Assembly: GCA_963580285.1 (NCBI GenBank)
Contig: OY757025.1
Coordinates: 122,904,742 to 122,968,741, forward strand
Reading direction: 5' to 3'
Source of the DNA: Lucinisca nassula
Taxonomy: Eukaryota; Mollusca; Bivalvia; Lucinida; Lucinidae
DNA: 64,000 nt
Position numbers and translations under genes: made by a program
The notes under the pieces: model-generated
The model's input: the letters and a program-made list of their open reading frames with translations, nothing else
Told to the model about the DNA's origin: nothing
Database searches by the model: none
Part shown: positions 28,485-37,507 of the stretch, in pieces
How positions within the stretch are numbered: the stretch's first letter is position 1
Layout of the letters: the number at the start of each line of letters is the position of its first letter

Positions 28485-28690
28485 CGAAAAGTACTTATAA
28501 TTATTTTATTAATTTCTGCACGAAAACATATGTTGTGGGTACTCATTAGAAGCGCATCAGCGAGGCGATTCTAATGAGTACCCCAACATATGTTTTCGCA
28601 CAGAAAATAAAAAAAAAAAAATCGGAGAGCTGTGGCGCTTCTTATGAGTACCCACAAAATATGTTTTTGTGCAGAAATAATAAAACCAAT
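28485..28690. repeat. Core palindrome of the A/T-paired subfamily with partial duplicate
   Basis: TTTCTGCACGAAAACATATG opens a palindrome through ACTCATTAGAAGCGC to its complement; the right arm is repeated at 28636-28690. Confidence 0.6.
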
Positions 28691-28972
28691 TTGTGAATAT
28701 CCCCTCTTATCTGTGGCTATGCTTTAAGGAACAAAGATAGGCTGATTTCAATGTTCATGCAATGATTTGTTCTCGTCTGCCTTCGTCTAGGCTGATTTGA
28801 GATTCACTGTTCCTTTGTCATGTTGTGGTTCGAAAATAATTCAGTGTCATTACATGACTCATTTAGTTTCTCCTGCAGGTACTCATTGTTGCATCAACAT
28901 TGAAACAACATTGGATTTCAACACTGATTCAATACTGAGTCAACGTTGTGTGCCTGTATGGTCGCATTTGGA

Positions 28973-29126
28973 TTAACCGACATATTTTGTGTGTTTCCCC
29001 TGAGCTAACAATGTCCCATCATTCTTATTGGAAATATCTACAGACAAAAAAGCCAGCCTTTTGCCTCTTTTCAGTGTCTTTGCATCTATAACTATTGTTT
29101 CACCAACTTTAGCTGACTTGAAAAAC
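28973..29126 (-). CDS. ACOT13: ACOT13 exon 3 (last coding exon)
   Basis: On the minus strand a polypyrimidine-poor acceptor, TGTTCCAG, precedes an open stretch in the phase needed by exon 2 (one base completing a split codon). It encodes SAKVGETIVIDAKTL, LAFLSVDISNK and LLAQGKHTKYVG, then TAA at 28975-28973. This matches the C-terminal third of the hotdog thioesterase THEM2/ACOT13. The exon contributes 50 residues, and the summed gene gives 142 aa against 140 in human. Confidence 0.88.
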
Positions 29127-29176
29127 CTGGAACAAAAATGATGAAAATAATGTGAATCGAAACTTCAAACAAAATA

Positions 29177-29760
29177 CCCGTCTAAACCCCACTTTATATA
29201 GGGTACAATGGGGTATACGAGGGTTTACTTTAATTTTGGTATTTCTGCTCCAAGATACATGTATACACCACGTAATGGGTACTCGCTAGACATTACGAAA
29301 ATACGCCTATACAAATACATTGTAAATTTTACCGCGAAAAAAAAAACCCCGAAAATTTTAAGATGAAAAACTGTTTTTTTTTTTTCTTATTACTGCTCAA
29401 AATATAGATTGTGGGTTCAAGTTAGAACCGCCTCATCGAGGCGGTTCAAACGAGTACCCACACTTTATATTTTAGAACAAAAATAAGAAATATAAGGGTT
29501 ACATTGTACCCATGTACACCGCAGTTTTACTATATAAAAGTGGGGTTCAATGGGTTGAGAGTTATATAGACGTGGTTTGTGATGGAACCACCTCAATAAG
29601 GCGGCTCTTACGAGAACCAACAAACTATGTTAGGAGCATTAACAAGAACAATATCACATTTTTTGTCAGCAAAATAACCGTTTTGGAGACACGGATGCTT
29701 TTATTTTCGTACATACAAGAAATGAAAAAATATTAAATTATACAGTCTGTTACAACAGAA
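29177..29760. mobile_element. MITE-A inserted in the core of a reverse MITE-B
   Basis: MITE-B left half ends at GGGTACTCGCTAGA; MITE-A runs 29293-29585 (CATTACGAAAATACGCCTAT to GTGGTTTGTGATG); MITE-B resumes with GAACCACCTCAATAAGGCGG. The host core is cut within the GTTAGAACC motif. Confidence 0.7.
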
Positions 29761-30164
29761 CAGAACAGAATTTTATTTAGACGTAAAATATAACAGCTTC
29801 TAGTCTATCAACGTGCATATTATATTGTATATCACATGGTCACGATACACAAAATGAATGGCTGAACAACAGAAAACACAAAAGTTCATGATACAACATA
29901 AAGGCTAGGTATGTGTACCCTCTGAAGGTTGAACTCCATTTCTAATGCACTTGCGTATGTAACGTGACGTCTGATTGGATAACGTCACAAATTTGCGACA
30001 GTATATTCTGCGATATACTGTCGGAAACCCGACGTCATCGCGTAACGTTGCTTTTCATTGGCTGGCATTTGGTTTTACGCAGCTCAACGCAGCTCACAGC
30101 GCTAGCCGATTTGGGCAAAAATAATACAGTTTTTAACAAAACAACCATATAAGTGCATTAGAAT

Positions 30165-30331
30165 GGGGATAACTGTATTGCAAAATTGTGATTTGGGGAG
30201 GTAAATCGTCGGTTTTACGGTCGCAAATTACGTTTTACGGCTCCGCTGACGCGTCGCCGTAAAACGAAATTTCCGACCGTAAAACCTCCGATTTACCTCC
30301 CCAAATCACAATTTTGAATACAGTTATCCCC
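30165..30331. repeat. Large foldback, 167 bp
   Basis: GGGGATAACTGTATT-CAAAATTGTGATTTGGGGAG pairs with the opposite text at 30290-30331, and the stem continues through GTTTTACGGTCG to the tip near ACGCGTC. Confidence 0.75.
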
Positions 30332-30601
30332 TAAATTTACAAACATGCCTGCTTGCATGTAACATATATGGAAAAGACGTACCTGCCAGAAGTTATCACA
30401 CAACAAGTTATCACATGACGTCGTTGATAAGCAGTGGATAACGTCATGTAATAAAAATCGTATGACCACACGTGTAATAACACTTTGGCGGGATTAAGTA
30501 ACGTCATGACGACGTCCATGTCAACTGTGCAATTTTTGCGGAAAATTTGTCAAATCTAAAGGCGATAAAATCCAATTTAAAGTGGTCATATGATAAACAG
30601 A

Positions 30602-30694
30602 ATCTTACACTCGTGGTCATTTCATATGAAATTTATGAAACTCGCCGAAGGCTCGTTTCATAAATTTCATATGAAATGACCACTCGTGTAAGAT
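30602..30694. repeat. Foldback, 93 bp
   Basis: ATCTTACAC-TGGTCATTTCATATGAAATT pairs with AATTTCATATGAAATGACCA...GTGTAAGAT; tip CTCGCCGAAGGCTCG. The arm itself contains the palindrome TTTCATATGAAA. Confidence 0.75.
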
Positions 30695-30774
30695 CCTCAA
30701 TTTACCAACGTCACTGTATAGATGTTATCGTAATTAAAGTCAAACCTTACTATTCTATAGTAAAACCTGTCTTA

Positions 30775-30925
30775 GTGGCCACCTCTATTAAGCAAGCAAC
30801 CTGTATTAAGCAAGCAGGCACTCAGTTCCCAAAAATGGCAAATGTGTTAAATTTCACCTGTATTAAGCAAGCACCTCGCTTAAGCAAGCGCATTTTAGTT
30901 ATCCCTTAGGTGCTTGCTTTATACA
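30775..30925. mobile_element. Possible small TIR element with CAAGCA repeats
   Basis: ATAGTAAAACCTGTCTTAGT at the left and TACAGGTTGGAATGTA at the right are imperfect inverted ends; inside, CTGTATTAAGCAAGCA occurs three times. Weak. Confidence 0.4.
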
Positions 30926-31264
30926 GGTTGGAATGTATTTGTAAACATCAGGGGCCAGTTGTTCAAAGCACCGTTAGCTTTTCGAGCTCGTTATATAGTG
31001 GTCAAATTGTTAACTATATTCTAGCAAGTTTAATACCTAAAAGTTTGTTATTTTTGCTGAATGAATGTGAGCACAGGCAGGTAAGCAGTTAACCACTACA
31101 GGGCACATTCTTTCCCCAGAAACAGACAACTGTCCTTCTTGAATCGGCGTAAGAGGGAAAGATCGCCAGTGACTTCAAGACAGAAGCTGAATAAACACAT
31201 ACACCATTGTTTAATATGAAAACTTAAAGTTCTGATAATATTTCTAAACAAAATAGCATCTTAC

Positions 31265-31449
31265 GATAGACTGAGTTCCACGCTAACGCCAGCGACAGGT
31301 TCAGAGGAACCTAGTAAAGCCCACGTGGAGACTGCGTCAACTAACGTTGACGTCATACCGCCATGTAACGTTCCTTTCCTGTTTTGGTGTTCCTCCAAAA
31401 CCGTCATTTCACAGCGACAGTTGCCCCCACCGCCGGAGACCAGCTTTAC
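31265..31449 (-). CDS. ACOT13: ACOT13 exon 2 (hotdog catalytic exon)
   Basis: Acceptor CTTGTTTCCAG lies directly upstream (minus strand) and donor GTAAGA directly downstream; the exon is 185 bp. It encodes VKLVSGGGGNCRCEMTVLEE, then HQNRKGTLHGGMTSTLVDA and VAGVSVELSLS. In human ACOT13 the active-site Asn and Asp lie 15 residues apart around the HGG motif; here N53 and D68 of the assembled protein keep this spacing. Role: hydrolysis of medium/long-chain acyl-CoA to free fatty acid and CoA, usually as a mitochondria-associated tetramer. No frame damage. Confidence 0.92.
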
Positions 31450-31472
31450 CTGGAAACAAGATTTGCTTTTTT

Positions 31473-31706
31473 TAACCCATTGTATGTGGGGAAACCTATA
31501 GGGGTACATATGCAAACAGTGCAGGCCCAGATCAGACGCCGCAAAACGCGGCGTCTGATCAGGGCCTGCACTATTTGCAAACTATTTGCACTATTTTCCA
31601 TCAAAAATAGAATAAAAAGGAAACGATAGGCTTGACACCCCTTAGATGACAGATGGACTTGTCCAACATATAGCAATGGAAGAGTCCACTAATATACAAT
31701 GGGTTC
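31473..31706. mobile_element. TTAACCC-family foldback element
   Basis: TTTAACCCATTGTATGTGG to TATACAATGGGTT. Inner hairpin CAGATCAGACGCCGC-GCGGCGTCTGATC is near perfect. It lies 20-30 bp upstream of the exon 2 acceptor. Confidence 0.7.
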
Positions 31707-31754
31707 ATCAAAGCACCTGTACTAACAGCACTGGTGGGTCGATTACCTCTGAGT

Positions 31755-32035
31755 CATTACGAAAACACGCCTATACAAATACATTGCCACCTTTATCGCC
31801 GAAAAAAATGAAGATTTTAAGACGAAAAATTACGATATTTTTCTTATTTCTGCTCAAAATATAGATTGCTGGTACTCGTTAGAACCGCCTCGTCGAGGCG
31901 GTTCTAACGAGTACCCACAATCTATATTTTACAGCAGAAATAAGAAAAATAAGGTTTACCCCTGCAAACCCCAGTTTTACTATATAAAAATGGGGTTCGA
32001 GGGGGTCAAAATTATATAGGCGTGTTTTCGCGATG
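31755..32035 (+). mobile_element. MITE-A, full length
   Basis: CATTACGAAAACACGCCTAT to GGCGTGTTTTCGCGATG; core perfect over GGTACTCGTTAGAACCGCCT and complement. One of the best preserved copies. Confidence 0.85.
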
Positions 32036-32159
32036 ATAGGTTGGGAAATTGGAAAGACTGTTTCCTTTACCCCTTACATATCTGTACTTAAAGCAAACAG
32101 TTTAGACCCTGATCTGCGGCGTCTGATCTGGGTCTATACTGTTTGCACACGCCCCAGCA

Positions 32160-32470
32160 CACGGCCCCCGCCAATCGGGGCTTGAAGAAATAGATGGGCT
32201 GCATGATGCTTCCTCGCAGAGCTGAAACCGACTGCACAAAAGTACTGGTAAACCGCTTTGAGGATCTAAGCCTGCCCATGCAAAGCGGTGCGAGTTGGAA
32301 CGTACATGCTTAAAAACCTTATTGGTTTCATCGGGCGACAGGGCTTGAGATGTCATTTCATCTCAGTGTCAGGTAAGTCCCAAAAAATGGAAGCAACGTC
32401 TCCGAAATAACCTAAACAGTGTTGACGGGGATGTTAAACCTCAAATCAATCAATCAATCACTCAATTAAT
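32160..32470 (-). mobile_element. SINE-G with (AATC)n tail
   Basis: Minus-strand orientation of the copies at 14497; here the plus strand shows CGGGGCTTGAAGAAATAGAT at the head and TTAAACCTCAAATCAATCAA as tail. Preceded by a TTAACCC-type hairpin fragment (32090-32150); another hairpin of that type is at 32585-32662. Confidence 0.65.
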
Positions 32471-33065
32471 CAATCAATCAATCAACCAATACATGTATTA
32501 TAATCAAAGCACTGACAGCATTCTCTTGTCTCTGTGTATAGGTTCGGAAAAGGGTACTTCGTTTCGTTTAACTCTGTAATTCATATACTTCAAACAAACA
32601 GGCTAGACCCTGATCAGACGCCGCGTTCTGCGGCGTCTGATCAGGGTCTACACTGTTTGCCAATGCCCCAGCACATGAGCCCAGTCAATGTCTTACTAAA
32701 AGCTTTCTATTACAGTGCACTCTGACGTGACAACAACAAGAACAGAGCAGCTATAAATAACCTTTACCTGGGTTTCGTACAAATCAGTGAAAGTCACGTG
32801 GACATCAATGCTCTAAAACTACTGTGCTTAATAACTTTGGGTCGTCTGAAAAACAATAGGCCAAAAAAGCTTAGAAAGACATATTTGAGCGCTAGCCATT
32901 GGAACATTGAAAGGAATGAGATTTCGAAGCCGTAGTTTTTACTTCGGTGGGTAAATCTATGTCTTTTCAAATTAAACAACGTGGATAATGCGTCTTGCTC
33001 TGGGACACAAAACATGGTACTCATGTACCGGTGGAATCGAACAAAAACTATCGTTCCAGAGTCCA

Positions 33066-33295
33066 CATCACGTGATGAACAAGTCCGTGAAATAAAGACC
33101 CCCTAAACCCCACTTTATATAGAGAAAACTGGGGTTTAGGGGGTAAACATTATTTTCCTAATTTCTGCTCCAAGACATAGGTTACGAGCACCCAAAACCT
33201 ATGTTTGGAGTGTAAATAAGGAAAATATTACAAATTTTCATCAGAAAAATTACCTTTTTTTGAGGTTTGTATCACACGGATGTGTTATCGTAATG
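33066..33295 (-). mobile_element. MITE-B with most of the core deleted
   Basis: CATCACGTGATGAACAAGTC to GGATGTGTTATCGTAATG; the core is only ACATAGGT-TACGAGCACCC. Confidence 0.7.
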
Positions 33296-33412
33296 AGTGA
33301 AGCACTGCAATCTAGGAGCAGCCATAATCCATGATAGACAATATATATCTTTTGTTTGTTTATTAAGTGTTTAACGGCCCAGTCATTACTTTAAGGTCAT
33401 ATCGAATCGGCC

Positions 33413-33695
33413 ATATCACGAAAACATGCCTTTACAAGTACATAGTTAAATTTTTCGCCGAAAAAAAAATGAAGATATTGTGATGAAAAATTGTGTTATT
33501 TTTCTTATTCCTGCTCAAAGTATAGATTTTGGGTAGTCGTTAGAACCGCCTCATCGAGGCGGTTCTAACAAGTACCCATAATTTATATTTTAGAGTGGTT
33601 ACAAGAAAAATAATATTTATCCCTCATAACCCCAGTTTTACTATATGAAAATGGGGTTCAAGGGGTCAAAATTATATAGACGTGTTTTCTTGATG
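33413..33695 (+). mobile_element. MITE-A, full length
   Basis: ATATCACGAAAACATGCCTT to GACGTGTTTTCTTGATG with core AGTCGTTAGAACCGCCTCAT and complement. Confidence 0.75.
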
Positions 33696-33813
33696 ATTTT
33701 ACATAAACACACTTTTTCCGAACCATCGTTCGTCACAAGCTTAACAACTGTTTGTGTACTGGGTTAACTTGTGGTGATACCGAGAAAGGCAGACACGGGT
33801 GAGAAGGTGAGAT

Positions 33814-34093
33814 CATTATGCAAACACGCCTATACAAATACATTGCCACCTTTATCGCCGAAAAAATGAAAATTTTAAGATGAAAAATTGTGATATTTTT
33901 CTTATTTCTGCTCAAAATATAAATTATCGGTACTTGTTAGAACCGCCTCGATGAGGCGGTTCTTACGAGTACCTACAATCTATATTTTAGAGCAGAAATA
34001 AGAAAAATAAGGTTTACCCCTGCAAACCCCAGTTTTACTATATAAAAGTGGGGTTCAAGGGGGTCAAAATCATATAGGCGTGTTTTCGTGATG
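33814..34093 (+). mobile_element. MITE-A, full length
   Basis: CATTATGCAAACACGCCTAT to GGCGTGTTTTCGTGATG; core TACTTGTTAGAACCGCCTCG with two arm mismatches. Confidence 0.8.
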
Positions 34094-34799
34094 GAAAGAG
34101 AGGAGCAGTGAAGAAATAGGAAAATGATTAAAAGTGAAGAAAATTAAAACGAGAAACGATCAGGAACTGATACAATCAGATCTTAAATTCTTCCCACAAT
34201 ATCACTATAGGGAAAGAAGTCGAAACATGGAGTGATGACAGTAAACCAAACGGACAATAGGTAACTGAGTCAGCAGCTCTTTCCCAAACAGGTGGTGACT
34301 CGGAATATCCAAACCTAACTAAAAAGAAGCAATATACATAATGGGGGAAAGAATCAGAATCACCAGCATGACAAACATTAAACTGGAAGGACATGAACAA
34401 CCAAAAAGGGGGATCAATCAGAATAATAAAAGTAACAACATATATGATTAGAGAAAGAATCAGAAACAACAACAAAAAACATGAAGGAACCACAGCAAAA
34501 GCACTGACTTTGGACGGTCAGTACAAATTACTGGTGGGTTTAAGTTAACTTTACGGGATCCAAACCCTCACCCTCACTTTCACTGTGGTTTATGCAAGTA
34601 TTTGTTTGGTCCGCGTGAAGGTTTTCTAACTCATAAGTGAATCAAGTCGATAAACAAAGAAATCACAATTAAAGCCAAGTTGACACAAGGATGAGGACTC
34701 GACAGAAAAACGCGCTGAGCCATCCGGCGCTGAACACACCGCCACAGGAACAGTGGAGCAAAAGAAAATCAAGAGTTGAACCCCGCTGAAGGCGTAATT
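34094..34799. other. No recognisable gene
   Basis: A-rich stretch 34094-34500 followed by unassigned sequence; open frames on the minus strand have no recognisable motifs. Confidence 0.3.
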
Positions 34800-35120
34800 G
34801 CAGTTCGTAACATCCAGCTTCGCTGCATGGTATGGACATGTGGAACGCTCCAACGGTGCAGTCAAGACTGTCTGTGACATACAGGTAGGTGGAAAGCGGG
34901 GACCAGGAAGGCCCAAGATGACCTGGAAGCAGCTAACAGAAAGAGATTGCAGAGAATGGAAGCTCTCTGTTATCGATCCTCATGATAGACAAGCCTGGAG
35001 ATCTGGTGTAAGATCTGCCATGCGTGCAGCAAGCCAGCTACCTGGAAGGGGGCCCACTTATGTGGACGTTGTCCCTGTACCTGCACGTTAATAAAAATCC
35101 GTTGATGATGATGATGATAA
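34800..35120 (+). pseudogene. LINE 3' fragment (C-terminal end of a pol ORF)
   Basis: The frame to 35091 encodes AAWYGHVERSNGAVKTV, then GKRGPGRPKMTWKQL and REWKLSVIDPHDRQAW. A W-GHV-R, GRP-W, W pattern is typical of the C-terminal tail of LINE reverse transcriptase ORFs. After the stop comes AATAAAAAT and a (GAT)n tail near 35104-35118, consistent with a retrotransposon 3' end. The reverse transcriptase core itself is absent, so it is a strongly 5'-truncated copy. Confidence 0.6.
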
Positions 35121-35158
35121 TTCCTAGATGAGTTGTACAAAAGCCAACAAGCACTTAC

Positions 35159-35370
35159 GTGTCGACCTTTAATGCACCAGCTCCGCCCAAGAAAACCAAA
35201 GAAGCACACCTTTCTACCAACGCAGAGGCAGACATACCAAACCCTCCCAGATGTTGCCATCGTCAGGCCTCCGGCCACCACGAAAGCAGATGTCAGAAGA
35301 AACAACTCTGTCCAAACTGTGGTGAAGAGAAACATGTCAGCATGCACCAAAACTGCCGTGAAGAAAACGT
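35159..35370 (+). pseudogene. LINE ORF1 (gag-like) fragment with zinc knuckles
   Basis: Translation contains RCCHRQASGHHESRCQ and CPNCGEEKHVSMHQNC, two CCHC knuckles in the close spacing used by ORF1 proteins of I/Jockey-type LINEs. Only the knuckle region is recognisable and no reverse transcriptase follows on this strand. (AAAAC)n lies just after. Confidence 0.55.
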
Positions 35371-35879
35371 GAGAAGCAAAAAACAAAACAAAACAAAACA
35401 AAACCAAAAAAAAAAAACAAAAAAACATCCAACCGTACCAGCTGCAAGAATATTTCATTTCATTTCATTTCAAAGCCTTCTACTGGCCGAGATAACTCAC
35501 AAGTATAATCTTTCACAAGTAGTGTCTGCGTAATAACTCATAGTATAGAGGATTATTTTTATTATTATTTTTTTTTTTTCCCTCCCTCTTTCATCCAACA
35601 TGATGAAAATCAGACATAAACAGCAATCAACAGGGTTAAGATATAGATGAGACCATTAATCAAGCACTCTAAATACATATTTATTGTTGCACTCCATCCT
35701 ACAAAGAGACAATTATTATTATTATCATTATTATTATTTTCAAATGTTCAGGGGATACTCATGTAATCATATCACATTTCCAGCTTCATTTGACTCTGCT
35801 GCATCTGCACCTCTCCTGGGCTTCATCAGTAACCATCCCGGCACCACTGCAAACTGAGGAGAAAAATTGTAAAGAAAAA

Positions 35880-35965
35880 CACCAAGTGCCCCGACCGGGG
35901 ACCGAGCCCACGACCCTGGGGCAAAAAGCAAGCGAGTCAAACACCAGGCCAAAAGGTTCGGGCCA
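35880..35965 (-). mobile_element. tRNA-like SINE head
   Basis: Minus strand reads GCCTGGTGTTTGACTCGCTT, a central arm, and GTGGGCTCGGTCCCCGGTC, in tRNA-like order. Body unclear. Confidence 0.45.
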
Positions 35966-36222
35966 GCCAGACCGGTCAGTTATGCACTCCAAATAAGGCG
36001 ATTTATTATGGCGTGCTACGTCATTCCTCTATCCTACAAAGAAACCAATATTTTAATGTTTAAGAGAGACTCATTTAAACATGTCATATTTTTAGATCCT
36101 CTTGACTCCGCTTAATCTGGTCCATCCATGGGCTGCAGCAATAATCATCCCGGCACCAGGCACCACTGTAGTAGGAAAAAAAAAAAAAAAAAATCCAGTC
36201 TAGTGCCCCGACCGATGATTAA

Positions 36223-36470
36223 AGGAGCGTGATAACTCAGTGGTTAATCCACTTGCCCCGGACACCATAGGTCCTGGGCTTGATATCGGCAGCGGCCACA
36301 AAAGGCCGACGCCCAAACACACTCCAGCCGCACCACCTGCAGAATGAATCACATTTCCAGATTTCTTTGACTCCGCTGCATCCGCACCCACCCCAGGACC
36401 CACGGGCAACCACCCCACCAGATACCACTGCATCTGAGGAGAACAATCTGTAAAGAAAAACCAACCGAGT
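36223..36470 (+). mobile_element. tRNA-headed SINE related to 15650-15890
   Basis: Head GGAGCGTGATAACTCAGTGG, B-box region CTGGGCTTGATATCGGCAGC (degenerate). Body continues through repeats of CTTTGACTCCGCTGCATC that also occur at 35790 and 36105. Confidence 0.5.
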
Positions 36471-36539
36471 GCCCCAAAAATAATGATTGATATATATATC
36501 AAAGAATATGTAGTAATTAAAGGTCAACCACACTCAGTC

Positions 36540-37430
36540 CCATAACGTATGATAAATTTATGTATATCCTCAGACCAGGTACAGCCGTGTCGGCCACTTC
36601 CCGCCGTTCAGATATAACCATGAATATAGATAATGATTACAATACATCAAAGAATATGTAGTACTTCATTAAATGTGAACCACACTCATTCCCATAATGT
36701 TTAATGAATTTTGAAGGCCAGGTACAGCCGTGTCGGCCACTTCCTGTCCTCCAGACATAACCATGAAAACATGAACCACACTCATTCCCAAAATGTTTAA
36801 TGAATTTTGAAGGCCAGGTACAGCCCTGTCGGCCACTTCCTGTCCTCCATATATAACCATGAAAACATGGACCACACTCATTCCCATAATGTTTGATGAA
36901 TTTTGAAGGCCAGATACAGCCGTGTCGGCCACTTCCTGTCCTCCAGATATAACCATGAAAACATGAACCACAATCATTCCCAAAATGTTTGATGAATTTT
37001 GAAGGCCAGGTACAGCCGTGTCGGCCACTTCCTGTCCTCCAGATATAACAATGAAAACATGAACCACACTCATTCCCATAATGTTTGATGATTTTTTTTT
37101 TTTTTTTTGGAAGGCCAGGTACAGCCGTGTCGGCCACTTCCTGTCCTCCAGCTATAACCATGAAAACAAATGATGATTTCAATATATCATGTTATATTTA
37201 TTGCCATTGCCATCACACATGTTTGTAATATGTCCTTATGGGCTTTTTAGCCTTTGGAAGTATGAAATAAAGATATCCTATCCTATCCTATCCTATATCA
37301 AGATAGATGAAGTAATTGAATGTGAACCACACCCATTCCCATAATGTATGATGAATGTATCATATGTATGTATATCGTCAGGCCAGGTACAGCCGTATCG
37401 GCCACTTCCTGTCCTTCAGAAGAAATAATG
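36540..37430. repeat. 96-bp minisatellite
   Basis: GGCCAGGTACAGCCGTGTCG recurs at 36716, 36812, 36908, 37004 and 37113 (96, 96, 96, 109 bp apart; the last has a T-run insertion), with diverged units at about 36575 and 37380. Since 96 is a multiple of three, open frames run through the array on the minus strand. At 37250-37296 a GAAATAAAGATATCCT end with a (ATCCT)n tail looks like the 3' end of an unrelated retroelement. Confidence 0.8.
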
Positions 37431-37507
37431 ATTGCATCACTCTTACGCCAAACAACCCCATTACCTTGAAATGTCCTAGCATCACCCCCCCCCCACCCCA
37501 GTTAAAT

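Noticed and set aside
32794..33066. 90-aa minus-strand gene
   Set aside because: No family motif, no splice or start support.
36637..37182. 181-aa and 136-aa repeat proteins on the minus strand
   Set aside because: They are translations of a 96-bp minisatellite; frames stay open because the unit length is a multiple of three.
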